64,000 bases of DNA from Ephydatia muelleri (GCA_013339895.1 JABACO010000003.1:10005766-10069765); one strand, 5' to 3'; numbered from the stretch's first letter, positions 24,101 through 35,071 are shown. The notes: generated by a model not told the origin, from the sequence alone. Made by a program: numbers and translations.

Positions 24101-27100
24101 GCATGATATACCAAAAGTAATGACCCAATGCTGTTATTACAATACTGGACCAAGAGCATATTACCTTTTAAGGCATCGATATTATTACCTCCTTTTTAGG
24201 CATTCAAACTTTTATTTCAACAATACAGATTGCATCACAATAAACTATTCTATTCAGTCCCTTGTTCTCTCTCCTTCTATTGGTACTGTGATCACCATGT
24301 CCTCAAAGTAGCATACTCCACCGGAGCAATGGACGGACACTTCACAACAGTCTCAATAGTCTGTGTTCAACCCTGTGCTGGATAGCAAAAGCATTACCAC
24401 CACACATGTTCACATACCTTACAGTGTCAATGGTCATTTGGAAAGCTGTATGACAAATCACACCCTGAATATTTGCAAATAAACACCATTATTAATTCAA
24501 CTCACATCCAAGACTCCATAAACGACAACAACACCAAGTGCACTGGTGTTTTGATATCCAAAAGAGTTAGTCTGTGCGAATTCCACAAAATAAATGCTGT
24601 TATCAAGTCAACTCACGTAGCCACACGCATCCAAGTCACAAGACTCCATAAACGACAGCGCACTGGTTTGTTGATATCCAAAAGAGTTAGCCTGCGTGAA
24701 TTCCACAAAATAAATGCTGTTATCAAGTCAACTATACCTCTGGTCCAACGCATCTACATGTAACTCAAAGACAACACGTCGTCCTCATGTTACCTGTCTA
24801 TCTCCCTTTTTTCACCACACGGCCACTTCCCTACCCAGATGCGCTCTAATAAGAGAGGTACAAGATGAGCGATTTCAAAGAACTTAGCAAATGAAATACC
24901 ACTAAAACGAAAAGAGACCGACACAATCCCTCGCATACCAATTCACACAGAGAACAGCGCGATATAGTCGCTAACAACAAATCGTGAAACGGCTCCATGT
25001 CTAGAAGCTCCCAGCAACATTCACTGTGTGTAGTTACTGTAGAAGCTTCCGATAACTTTCACTAGAGACTGTACGTAACAATGGCAGGGCGATCACTTTA
25101 CACACTTGCTGCTGACAGAGGAATGGCCGTGCATGCCCATGCAATCAAACAATAATTGTTAAAACAATATAGATTATTAGAATAATCATGAACAAATACT
25201 TTTTTGTTAACTCCCACTTTCTTTCTATTGGCACTGTAGTTACCAGTTCCTCGAAGTGGCATCCTTCATTCACTAAAGCAATTGTAGACGAAGGACATGG
25301 CTTTTAACACTTTGCATCCTTCAACTGCCTTGATTTTTCGATAGTGCACAAATGATAATGGCGATCGAATTACTGCATGTGCTGCTCAGGTGACTAGTTA
25401 GAGCAATGGCCATGCCTCTGCTGGATAAAATAACGCGTTGTAACTCATTTCTCGGGCATAGCGCATGGTACCTGATGTAACGATACTCAAAATCTTGTAA
25501 CAATACTGTGTCATGATGCGTCCAATATTGATAAGCCAATCTTGTCACAACGTTGTGGTCGACACATTGGTACAACTACCACTATCAGTATTGGACCATG
25601 AAGAGGTCTATTTCAATACTGATTAAATTTTTATCGTCAATATTGGTCCAAGGTTATTAATTTAACAAGGCTGATCCAATACCAATAACTTCTCGCTGTG
25701 TACTTTTACCTGGTTTAAACTGATATTAAACTGTGACGTCAGATGAAGACCTAGCGATTGACAAGTTTTGTGTTAATTTATACGACCAAGTCCGAACAAA
25801 GCCAACCTGAACGTCATATCTTAGTGCAACGGTCGTTGCACTAAAACGAAATGTGAATTTTATTTTGGCCGCTACTGTACATCTTTATCATGCTTCTATT
25901 CAACATGCAATGTATTTTCATCCTTTTACAATAAATTCAAATGTACACTAGGTCTTTATCATTCTTCTACTCAATATGTAATGTATTTTCATCCTAAACC
26001 CCTAAGCAATACGATTCACACCAACTCTCTCAAAGAGATGTTCTTATTTGTTGTTTGTTATCTTTTGCATCACAAACCTACCCACACTAATTTAGTTAAT
26101 TTTTTCTTTTTTACGTTGAACAGATGATAGGCACACATTCCCTAATTCTGATGAGACAAGTACCATTCCGATGACTGTAAGTTCATACAAATTAATGTTA
26201 TAGTGCAACGCATATGAATGTAATGGAAGTAAGCCTAACCATCATAATAGCTAAGTGTAGCAATTTTGCCCAATGGGTAAATCCATATAATTATATGGAA
26301 CGTTCTATACAAAAATGGGTCTTGTGGATATTATTTTATAACATAAAATTTAGATCCATATATCTTCAGAAATATTAACGCTATCGGGTTCTTATTTTTA
26401 ACACAACATACATGTACCACACCATTACTATATGGCATTTTGGTGTCTTACACAAGCGGTGTATACCGATGTTTCAAGGTCTGATGCCCCGTAGGGTTCA
26501 AAACGGCCACATCTTCAGGTAGGAGTGTCCAAATCGGTTCAAAATAGGTACCTGTGTAGAAGGGTCCTACCGCTATTGATTTATTCTGTTCGTTAATTTT
26601 TGCTTTATCCATTATGGAGATACAAGTGTGCAAAGAAATTGCATATTTCCCGGGCGTTACGCGCCATTAACATATTACGAGGATGTCCTCGAAGCCAGTC
26701 GTAATACGTTAATGGCGCGTAACGCCCTAGAAATATGCAATTTCTTTGCACACTTGTATCTCCATAAAGGATAAAACAAAAATTAACAAACAGAACAAAC
26801 CAATAGCAGTAGGACCCTTCTACATAGGTACCTATTTTGAACCGATTGGACACTCCTACCTGAAGATGTGGTCGTTTTGAACCCTACGGGGTATCGGACC
26901 TTGAAACGTCGGTACCCCCGCATGTGTAAGACACCAAAATGCCATATAGTAATGGTGTGGTATGTTGTGTTAAAAATAGGAACCCGATAGCGTTAATATT
27001 TTAGAAGATATATGGATTTAAATTTTATGTTATAAAATAAAATCCACAAGACCCATTTTCGTATAGAACATTCTATACATATTTGCCACTCTTTTAGCAT

Positions 27101-30100
27101 CATTATCTAGATTTGATGCACGATTTTCCTATGTACTCTCCCCCATAGGAACATGCAATTTAGTGTTTGTTGTTTTTAGTGACCTCGGGCAGTTCAGTTG
27201 AGCATATCTTTAGCCCTGTAACATTCTTGTTCATTCAAATTGCATACAAATATCGTGTCTATAGAGGGGCATACAAAAATAATAAATTTTAGTGAAGTTT
27301 TGACAGATACATGTAGCATACATGGGGCATGAATTTGCTATGAATTATGAAGTATCCAAAAATATGAAAATACAATTTTTTTTGACCAAACTAGTATCAT
27401 AGGTAGCTAATAATATTACATATATACTGAACATTTTTCTAGAACACGTACATGTATTCTCTGCGATGGGACAGCCCTTAAAATGGCTGGCAGTCATCTT
27501 TTCTCGCCTTTGCAACAGTTTGTTTCTTTAGGGCTGTTTACACAGAAACAGCACTGTAATATAATTAAATATATAGTTTCTGTGTAAACTGCAGTAAAGA
27601 AACAAACCGTTGCAACTGCGGAAAAGATGGCTGAGAATACGTGTCAGAAAGATATGATTAGCTACTATACCTGTATTTTCATATTTTTGGATACTTCATA
27701 ATTCATTGCAAATTCATGTCCTATTAATGCTATCTGTCAAAACGTGATTACAATTTACCATTTTAGTGTGCAGCTTTATTTTGTATGCAATTTCAATGCA
27801 CAAGAATGCAGCAGAACTGAAGATATGCTCAACTGAACGTACCAAGCTAGGTAACAAAAAACAGGAAACAGTAAATTGCTTGCATTAAAAAAAACTGTAC
27901 ACTATAGGGTATACAAATGGCCAGCAAATTTGCATGTTCCTATGGGGAGAGGAAAATAGCGCATCAAAACTAGATAATGATGCAAATAAATATGGAACCT
28001 TCTTCGAGATAATGACCATAGTGGATTTCTGTTTATAACATAAAACTCAAATTGCTATAACTTATCAACAGTTATGTTATTGACTCTAAGGCTTTAACGG
28101 ATCGGATCGGATTATATCTGAAAGGCCAACGGATCGGATTCAGTTTCGTTACATTAAAATGGCTGCTTTCCCTCTGTCCCAGACCACCGGATATTCAGAT
28201 ATGCGCCGATGGGATTGGGCGGGCTATAATCCGAATCTGTTTCGACTTTGGAACATCAATCTGAATGATTAATGTAACGAAACTGAATCCGATCCGTTGG
28301 CCTTTTGGATATAATCCGATCCGATCCGTTAAAGCCTTAATTGACTCCTTATTTTCACACTTCGTCCTACACGTTTCTCTATGTGTAAATGTAGTTTGGT
28401 GCCTTGCACAATCGTAGTGCTGATATTACAAGGTCCAATACCCCATCTTGTTCAAAACCTCTACATTTTTAAGTACTAGAGTTGAAATCATTTCAAATTT
28501 GTTGTGTATGTAGAGGGGTCCTGTCGCTATTGATTTATTCATTTTGTTTATGCATTACGGAGATACTGCTGTGCTAAGTTAATGTACATTTTCCTGGTCG
28601 TTTCGCACCAATCATTTTGGCAAACTGCGTCTAATTAAATATATTGGGGAAATTTTTGGTGGAATCGAGCAGGAAAATGTGCATTAACTTTGCACTGTGG
28701 TATCTCCTTAACGGATAGAATACATATTAAGAAACTCAACAAGTTAATCGCGACAGGACCCCTGCATAAACACCGAATTTGATGAGAATTGAACGTTCCA
28801 ACCTAAAGATGTGGAGGTTTAAAACCTGATGAGGTATCAGACTTCATAATGTCGGTACTATGATCGTGCAAGGCACAAAATACATTTTCGCATAGTGAAA
28901 TGGTATAGGAAGAAGTGTTGAAAATAGGAAGTCGATAGTGTTAACCGTTCGTAAGTTATAGCAATTTGAGGTTTATGTTATCAGAACTTTTGCTAAAAAC
29001 TTCCCTATAGGATTTGACCCAGACTATGAAGTCATTAAAAACACGCAATATCTAACGAGACTCCCAACGATCGGATCGTTTAGCTTGTTTTATAAATCGA
29101 GCAAGAAGACAAAAATGAGCAGTTTCGTTGTTTATATGGCATAACTGCACCGTTGTAGAGAAGAAAAGGGTACTGCCCGTCCTCATACCCAGTCCCGGAA
29201 TTGTCCTCCTCCTTCTAGACCACGCATAACTCGGGACAGGAACACTTTTAAAGAATGGCAATTGCACCATAGCTTCAGAAATTGGTTGGCATTTTTGCAT
29301 CTCGAGCTATGTATTGGCAGTTGACTACCAAATAAGAATGGGGTAGTACAGAACGCTATTCGTGTCTGACAGGACTCCTGGCACAAGATTAGTTTATAGA
29401 ATTTTGTCTTTACCAAATACGGTATAGGAGCCAGTAGCAAGTATGTAATCGTATACGATCTACGATGGAAAATAACGAGTAAGTGGAGAGCAGAAGAAAC
29501 CACTGAATGTGGGAAGGATAAAGCAGAGCCTGAAAAGAAACGGACCGCTGAACGTAAAAAGTATCAAGCAGTCGGGGGAACCAGAAACAAAACGAACCGC
29601 TGAACATGAAAAGTATCAAGCAGAGCCAGAAAAGAAACGGTTTTGCTAAAAGGCAACGGTATTGGAATAGTTTTGAACCTGGTTGCTTGGTGGATTGAGT
29701 GCTATTTGGGAAGCCTTAATATATACTGGAACGCCATCGAAAAAGAGTACTACTGATAAAGTCACCCAAAGGTATGTCGTACACGTACTTACATGTGCCA
29801 ATAGCTACCTACTATTATCATTGATATTATGTTCTTACTACACGATGTGTGACAATGTTGCACTAAGGTAATCATGTGGCACCTTGTGTCTATACAGTAC
29901 ATGCATGCCATGATGCCCCTTCCCCCCACATTGCCCAAGCTGTTGATTGATGAAGCCATAGGCATGATTTGGTTCAGTAGCATATTACTATGACAGCTGC
30001 CAAATGCAAATAAGGTGGCTTTCTATCTTGAGTTTACTTGTTATTGATTACTTCTGTATTTAAAACCTCACTTTGTGGGATCGCTTCTGCGAGCTACATA

Positions 30101-30995
30101 AAGCAAGTTTTTTATCAAGATTTCTAATTTTTGGATATTCTAGAAGTCTGGAATGCCCTCTGCACATTGCTTCTTATGTGCTGAGAATCGAAGTATCCGT
30201 CATCCAGTTGTAAGGCTCTAAATTTTTTATTAGCCCTACATTCAACGCATGCGTTGCATTTCTATTATGCTACTGGAAATGTATGTACTAAGTCCCTTTC
30301 GCGGAAACGATCCCATATAAACCAATTTTCTATTATAGTGGGCCACCTTGTGTATCTGCATCGGAGGTTAAAGTTAAATGAGTTTAAGAATTCAAGCATT
30401 TCAGATACATGATTTTGTGGCTATACACTTAGTGGTCATACAGTAACTGCTGACAATCTGAATGCATGTATTCATCTCCTTCACTACTGTAGCTTCTCCC
30501 ATGTAACATGCTAAAGACGGTCTTAGAAAAGCTATTCTTAGCAATAGTGTGTTGTTAGGATGCCTTTTGCAAGACTCACCCAGCTGTTATGGATATTAGT
30601 AATTAGTGTATTGCATTGCTATAATAAGGCAGGTGTATTTCTACATTATGTTAATGTTATTAATGCAATTAAGATAGCAGGTAGTGACAGTGTAGCCAGG
30701 GTAAGGTATCATACTGAGGATACTTAATGTATATTGAATATTATCATGTGCGCAAATATTTACTTTTCTATTTCAGAGCTCCAACCATAGCATCCTTCTA
30801 TTAGGACAATCCAGTTATGAGGAGATTGCAAACTTATCAGAGGATGAGGATGGGAAAGAGGATGTTACCAAGGCGACAGAGGATGAGGATGGGAAAGAGG
30901 ATGTTACCAAGGCGACAGAGGATGAGGATGGGAAAGAGGATGTTACCAAGGCGACAGAGGATGAGCCTGTGTTGCCTATTATACTGAGACTGTAA
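16700..30995 (+). CDS. Ig/FN3-like single-pass receptor gene (six exons found; 5' end missing)
   Basis: Six exons with consistent GT-AG splice sites: 16700-16974, 17031-17307, 18899-19178, 21233-21328, 26125-26176 and 30777-30995 (stop TAA 30993-30995). The four internal junctions up to the juxtamembrane exon are phase 1; the last is phase 0. The order is Ig-like domain, FN3-like domain, second Cys-rich/FN3-like domain, transmembrane helix, short cytoplasmic tail. The tail has SSYEEIANL, which matches the Src-type SH2 ligand YEEI and the ITIM form S-x-Y-x-x-I, followed by acidic repeats. A surface adhesion or recognition receptor is inferred. Each of exons 2 and 3 has a one-base frame break. 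A linker exon near 19248-19290 (IPTTLD) is possible. Introns 4 and 5 (4.8 and 4.6 kb) are full of repeats. Confidence 0.72.
17031..17307 (+). CDS. Receptor exon: FN3-like domain with one-base frame break
   Basis: The acceptor is CCGTGTTAG and the donor GAG|GTAAGA; both ends are phase 1. It has the spacing of an FN3 domain (ASLRWSFASDSYSALIY ... CDHYNATVTAVYGYQNQ). The frame breaks in the GGGGG run at 17156-17160; one G fewer would restore continuity. Confidence 0.75.
17308..18898. other. Receptor intron 2
   Basis: 1.6 kb with short open frames on the minus strand (17372-17593, 18144-18407) that I cannot tie to any family. No repeat structure was recognised. Confidence 0.5.
18899..19178 (+). 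CDS. Receptor exon: second extracellular domain with one-base frame break
   Basis: The acceptor is TTTATCCAG and the donor AAAG|GTACGA; both ends are phase 1. It starts TCEIVNVIINATVLAS, meets a stop at 18950-18952, and continues one frame over with DCSVHLLYSS and several Cys to GVTVLTNK. The Asn-x-Thr/Ser motifs fit an extracellular domain, probably FN3-like. Confidence 0.68.
19600..20225 (+). pseudogene. Tc1/mariner-type transposase fragment in receptor intron 3
   Basis: The reading shifts frame several times. The HTH part (about 19610-19800) includes LARNGYKVPTICNLLKAE. It leads to SKVTAEIKALFEQQM and HQLHRLLQSRGYKIS, then GWTFRGSAYCLLVRNVNKQK, then the first catalytic Asp motif ILWTDECSVQMESHRRFC. 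It stops at about KPRHMSW, so the second and third catalytic motifs are missing. No terminal repeats were recognised. It is a truncated, dead copy. Confidence 0.82.
21087..21123 (+). repeat. Poly-C tract (37 C)
   Basis: An uninterrupted run of C just upstream of the transmembrane exon, in receptor intron 3. Confidence 0.95.
21233..21328 (+). CDS. Receptor exon: transmembrane helix
   Basis: The acceptor is CATTCATCCAG and the donor ATT|GTAAGT; both ends are phase 1. It encodes IIFGSIFGLLAIGVGIIII, followed by a basic stop-transfer CRARGHY. It is a single membrane span of about 23 residues, placing the tail in the cytoplasm. Confidence 0.85.
22845..23580. repeat. Minisatellite with ~60-bp units in both orientations
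   Basis: Units contain TTAACCCCATTCTGCC, GATAGGCCACACCC and GACCCTTCTGGCGGCTAAGT. The array runs forward (about 22845-23015), switches to the reverse complement (about 23018-23375), then turns forward again (about 23375-23580). The forward and reverse blocks can pair. Open frames across it (GPFWRLSPLTPFCPHP) are repeat artefacts. Confidence 0.88.
23922..25700. mobile_element. 1.8-kb nested element with CACAGCGAGAA ends and TA duplication
   Basis: CACAGCGAGAA at 23922 is matched by TTCTCGCTGTG ending at 25700. TA flanks both sides (23920-23921, 25701-25702). The interior near both ends has scattered short words such as ATATTGGACCA/TTGGTCCAATA. There is an internal direct duplication of about 120 bp at 24487-24735. 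No transposase frame is visible. Confidence 0.7.
26125..26176 (+). CDS. Receptor exon: juxtamembrane segment (52 bp)
   Basis: The acceptor is ACGTTGAACAG and the donor ACT|GTAAGT. Entering in phase 1 and leaving in phase 0, it reads DRHTFPNSDETSTIPMT. Its phases fit exactly between the transmembrane and last exons, which is the main support. Confidence 0.72.
26295..27076. mobile_element. 782-bp near-perfect palindrome (foldback element), copy 1
   Basis: The left arm (ATGGAACGTTCTATAC..., AATGGGTCTTGTGGAT) is the reverse complement of the right arm over almost its whole length. Only a ~20-bp centre near 26690 is asymmetric. A second copy lies at 38319-39108. It has no coding capacity. Transcribed through, each arm (~385 nt) would form a very long hairpin. 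It lies in receptor intron 5. Confidence 0.92.
27078..27995. repeat. ~0.9-kb imperfect palindrome next to the foldback element
   Basis: The left part (AGCATCATTATCTAGATTTG, CCCCATAGGAACATGCAA, GGATACTTCATAATTCAT in complement) recurs inverted on the right of about 27560. The centre has GCAACAGTTTGTTTC / GAAACAAACCGTTGC arms. The arms are more diverged than in the 782-bp palindrome, so this is an older element of similar design. Confidence 0.8.
28000..28998. repeat. Diverged foldback member interrupted by a hAT MITE
   Basis: The outer sequences (ACATAAAACTCAAATTGCTA on the left; its inverted form near 28960-28985) and inner words (GATACTGCTGTGC, GTCGCTATTGATTTATT) resemble the 782-bp palindromes. 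It is clearly older. It is interrupted at 28087-28339. Confidence 0.65.
28087..28339. mobile_element. 253-bp hAT-type MITE, exact 8-bp target duplication
   Basis: Ends are TAAGGCTTTAACGGATCGG at the left and its reverse complement at the right, with inverted homology extending inward. ATTGACTC flanks both sides (28079-28086 and 28340-28347). The 8-bp duplication fits hAT. It has no coding capacity and is nested within an older palindrome. Confidence 0.9.
29520..29642 (+). repeat. ~52-bp imperfect tandem repeat, formerly coding
   Basis: CCGCTGAACRTRAAAAGTATCAAGCAG occurs twice at ~52-bp spacing, with GAGCCWGAAAAGAAACGG on each side. Short stretches read as Lys/Glu/Arg-rich helices, as in the N-termini of some transposon-encoded proteins. 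The frame is not open across it. Confidence 0.5.
30777..30995 (+). CDS. Receptor last exon: YEEI motif and acidic tandem repeats
   Basis: The acceptor is CTATTTCAG, phase 0. The frame reads SSNHSILLLGQSSYEEIANL, then three copies of EDEDGKEDVTKAT, then EPVLPIILRL and TAA. The tail is uninterrupted and in frame with the upstream exons. Confidence 0.82.
   Translation, partial: SSNHSILLLGQSSYEEIANLSEDEDGKEDVTKATEDEDGKEDVTKATEDEDGKEDVTKATEDEPVLPIILRL
30840..30956 (+). repeat. 39-bp coding minisatellite, three identical units
   Basis: Three perfect tandem 39-bp units in the receptor tail, each encoding the 13-residue EDEDGKEDVTKAT. A partial fourth unit follows. The unit length preserves the frame; perfect identity implies a recent expansion. 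Confidence 0.93.
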
Positions 30996-31856
30996 ACCGC
31001 ATGCAATGTATGGTCTGGGAATGATACTTTTGCACAACTTCTATGGTACTATATGACCTTTGTGTGACAATTGCAGAGGCGGCGGAAGGTATTTACGATT
31101 GGTCAGGCCCATAATTAATGATCAATTAATTAACTTGGTGCCCCCACCCACATTCATAAATCCCCAAAAATTATCAGCCATAACTTTAGGAGTACAAAAT
31201 CAGATGAATTAGTAGCAGTGACCAAAAACTTTCTCTCGGCTTTCATTTCTGCTAATAAACTCCTTTGCGATGTCAGTAAGATCTATTTCATCTGTAAGCT
31301 CCTTTTGAACATGTTTAACACCGGTTCCATGAGAAACGAGTACATTTTACGTGGTTTTTTGGGGATATGCAAAAATTAAAATGTGTCGGAGGTCTAGTTT
31401 CAACGGCTGTATTGGATTTAAAATGTTTATCGATCAGTTGGATGATAGAATATATCTTGTTTTCCCCCTACAGGTTGATCGTTTCAGGACTTGCAGTCTT
31501 TGAAAGTTGAACGATCCGAGCGGTTACCCGAAAAACGGCACTTTTTTTTAAACATCATGGCCAGTAATACAAAGGACTTTTTTTGATACTGGTATATAGC
31601 CAAGCACTTTGGCATACTATTTGAGCTGAATACAAGTGTAAAAATGTGATTTTTAGCGTTTTTTGCCGTACCGCATCTTATTTGATGCATATTTATTATT
31701 CATTTATTCATACATGTTTATTATTCATTGATTGATACATGTTTATTATTGATTGCATGTGTCTCGCGCGCATGCGCTTATTAAAGCAGGCACGATTTTT
31801 TTCGTTTGTAGCATTATTGATCGCAAAACACATCTGATAGCTATTGTAGGAACACT
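30996..31856. other. Intergenic between convergent genes
   Basis: 3' flank of the + strand receptor and of the minus-strand SAP-motif gene. The segment near 31310-31400 (ACACCGGTTCCATGAGAAAC) is repeated inverted at about 33595-33630. No coding region is supported. Confidence 0.5.
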
Positions 31857-33196
31857 TCACAATACAGAATTTTGATACTCTTGTATTCGCTTGATCAAAT
31901 CAGTCTTACTTCCTGACTTCTTTAGGCCGTGTTCATGCAAAAAGACTTTAAGCTGCTTCACTTTCAGGTGCATTAGGTCCTCAGCAGACCAATCGATTTC
32001 AGTATCATTAGATTGGAGACTATGACAATGTGAACTTCTTCTTCTTTTAACACCTGTACTGCTCCCTTCATGTTCAGCAGGATACTTTCGTTGACCAATT
32101 CTCTGGTACACCAATCTAATTTGACCAACAACTGGGACTTCTGAGAGTAACAAATGTCCATCTGCATATTTAGCAACAAGTCTGGCATGCACTGCATCAG
32201 GAGACACCTTGTGACGGCTTTTAACTGTGCTTCCCTCTACAACCTGTCCCAAACCTTCCTGCCAGCATTGTGCAATATATTCTTCAACTCTTTTGCTCAT
32301 CTGTGGATGTTGATTTTTTGTACAATGTGCCCAACCTAAACAAAATTTCCCTCAAATGAGGCATACACTGATGCTTCATTGGTTCTTACACTTGCAACCG
32401 TGACTGCTGACTGACCATCCATTGTAAAGTCTCGGGTTGCTAAGACTTTATTTGCATAATGCAGTGCAGTATTAATGGCATTACTTAGCCTTGTAGAACC
32501 ATTACATATGTTTTCTCTTTGCAATGCAGAGTCTTAAAATGTCGATGGCAGAGCTCACATTGGGAGAAAATGCTGCATTTCTCTTTAATAGCTCTTGGTG
32601 TAATCCATTTCCTCTTTTTTCATTTGTCGTTTGCTCTTCTTAGCAGGAATACTAGCATACCGAGAACGTTCCTTAGTTATATACCTCTCAGAACTCATAT
32701 TGTGAAAATGAACTTTGCATCCACTAAAATTATCTTCTGCATTACGGAAGCAGGATCTGGTGGCCAGTTCTATAGCCTCAACGCCGCAATGAATCTAGAG
32801 CTTCCCGACCTACCGTATTTAGGTGAATTGTTACCCGAAGGCGATGAAGGCACTTCAGCTCTGCCATTAGACCAGATTGCTTCGAAATCAAACATTTTGA
32901 ACGTTTACAAACTGATGGATCTTGAGGACGCATATCGTGATATAAATGATCTTCCATCCATGGAGACAAGAATGAAAGTGAAGAATAGGAACGACATGCA
33001 TTGATGATAAGGAATTTTGCACTGTTGAGAGAGTCTTTAGAAAAGGTGTCCTTGGATTAATAAAATTACTGCTGCCATCTTTGAATTTGTGCCCATTGGT
33101 CGGACGCCCTAAACGTTTAGGACACTTACAGCAGGCACTGCAAATCCCAGAATTGCACCTTCCACAAACAGCCTTTTTATGAGAACAGTCCGCCAT
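31857..33196 (-). pseudogene. Unrecognised gene: Cys-rich N-terminus and C-terminal SAP-like motif, frame-broken
   Basis: The start at 33196 has strong ATG context (AAAATGGCGG). The first segment is Cys-rich (CGRCNSGICSACCKCPKR), suggesting a small zinc-binding module. Readable segments then change frame several times (about 32960, 32700, 32620, 32520, 32340). The last block (31857-32300) is open to a stop and ends in a SAP-like helix-extended loop-helix: LKVKQLKVFLHEHGLKKSG, then KTDLIKRIQEY. SAP motifs bind AT-rich DNA in chromatin and repair proteins. The middle (VSPDAVHARLVAKYADGHLL) I do not recognise. Either an intronless gene in decay or one with sequence errors; a domesticated transposon protein is also possible. 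Confidence 0.55.
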
Positions 33197-33762
33197 TTTG
33201 GATCCTCCCCCAAAAAATGCCCGCGAAGGTAGAATTAGTTATTGCAAGTCAAATATGAATACAATTAGCAACTACAAGTTGATGTATATCTTACAAGCAG
33301 TACGTTATTTCGATCGCTTTTCATTACTATTATGACTTTATGATATTAAGAAACACATTTAGGCTAAATTTGTGCATGGAAACTGCATTTAAAAAATCTG
33401 TACTTTCAGCTTTTACGTACCGCAAAACGAAGTAATCAGTTGGGCGTGCCCGAATACAGCGTAGCAGTTACTAATGGGTTCTTTAAAACAATTTCAGCGT
33501 TCGTCACGAAGGTTAATATAGTATCAATATTTACAATTACTTTTGAGATACATGCATGACCGATTATTTTTCATTTTTGCATTTCCACACAAATGTGTAA
33601 CTGTTTCTCATGGAACCGGTGTTAAAATTGAACACGCATTGTATTTTTACAGGGCACATGAGAGAATGATTCGTAAATTCGTATCATACTCCCCATTAAT
33701 ACCTATCCCATGTTCATTGTGCAGGGGCAATTGACAACTGTCAATTGTAACACATTTCCAAT

Positions 33763-33777
33763 TTACCCAGGGAAACT
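33763..33777 (-). CDS. Probable last coding exon (SFPG, stop)
   Basis: A strong pyrimidine-rich acceptor (TCCTCTTGCCCTTAACAG) is followed in phase 0 by four codons and TAA. An alternative acceptor at about 33741 would also give a short in-frame end. Confidence 0.45.
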   Translation of the reverse strand, partial: SFPG

Positions 33778-35025
33778 CTGTTAAGGGCAAGAGGATATTG
33801 GCCAGCACATTTACTTTTTTTAATTCATCATAAATACACTTGCATGGATATGTGATTATAATAGGACGTGCAATCTTTGATATGGCCATTTGTGAAAACG
33901 CAAGTTACACTCTTGTTGTTAATGGACATGCATGCTACATACCTTCAATGCAGTTTCAAATTTTCCTTTAGGCTTCGCCTACAAAGTAAAATCCACAATT
34001 ACGTTCATTTTGTCTACACAAGGTATCCCCAAACACTTTAAACATCTAGAGGATTTATAAATGGCCCTTTTTAGAGGCAACGTGCAATCTTATATCAAAT
34101 AAAAATGGTTCTATATCATAAGATTCCTGAACATTAACATTATCAATTTACCATTCAAATAAATAAACATGCAATTCAACTATCTGTGAATTCATTCATA
34201 CATCATACATGTGCATGATACACTGTAGGCAGAGGTTAGAATTTTATTACATCTTTTACTGTGTAAATACACAGTATTGTAAGAACATATACTTACTGAC
34301 ACTCCTGTTTCCTCATCCTGTGATAAGTAAACTAACATCATGATGTCAATTAAAAATAAGGACTTACTGATACAACATCGTCCTGGTCATCAACCTATAA
34401 ACAACAAATCACATTTCAACAGTTAGAATATTTCGACGTAATAGTACTGGTATAATACATCAATTTATAACTATTTATTTCTATAATTAAATATTCATGT
34501 CAAATGCGAGAATGGAAGTAGGGTTGCCTGCGCCAATCAAGCCGGATATGTGCATTAACTTTGCACACCTGTACGGATAGAGTGAAAATTAACGAACAGA
34601 ACAATTCAATAGCAATAGGTACCCTCTACCTACAAACCGAATTTGAGGCAATTTGACTTCTCCTGCCGAACGTTATGATGGGTTCATACCTTATGGGGTA
34701 TCACGCGTTGCAATACTTGTCGTGAACTGTTCCATATAATTATAATTATATGGAACATGCAGTTCACAACAAAATGTCATGATCCAAATATTATAAATTT
34801 GTATTTTTTCCTACTCACTCGCATCACCGTTCGGTACCTATAGTAGTGTATTATAAAGCTTTCCCACATTCGCTTGTTTAACTTCATTCCTGTCACGCCC
34901 ACTCGACTACACTGCAGGGATGCTATAACTTAGCTCACATAGCACGTGAACATGCACTACGCACTTGCATTGTTACCTGCCACACACCTACCTACTGTAT
35001 CTTTGCACACACAAACACACTCATG

Positions 35026-35071
<46 letters not shown>

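Larger units (their letters stand above)
22144..25877. mobile_element. 3.7-kb Tc1/mariner-like element, non-autonomous, TA duplication
   Basis: CAGTAGCGGCCAAAA at 22144, flanked by TA (22142-22143), is matched by the reverse complement ending at 25877, followed by TA (25878-25879). The match continues through a second block (TTTCGTTTTAGTGC ... GTTGCACT). TA duplications with CAGT-initial ends are typical of Tc1/mariner. No transposase is seen inside. It contains a minisatellite with inverted blocks and a second TA-flanked element. It lies in intron 4 of the receptor gene. Confidence 0.82.

Noticed and set aside
32519-33004. 161-codon + strand frame
   Set aside because: It is antisense to the Cys-rich/SAP gene, with no recognisable domain and no splice or start support.
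33647-33889. 80-codon minus-strand frame as a large last exon of the micro-exon gene
   Set aside because: The acceptor before it is poor, whereas a strong acceptor inside it gives a short phase-0 end (SFPG, stop).
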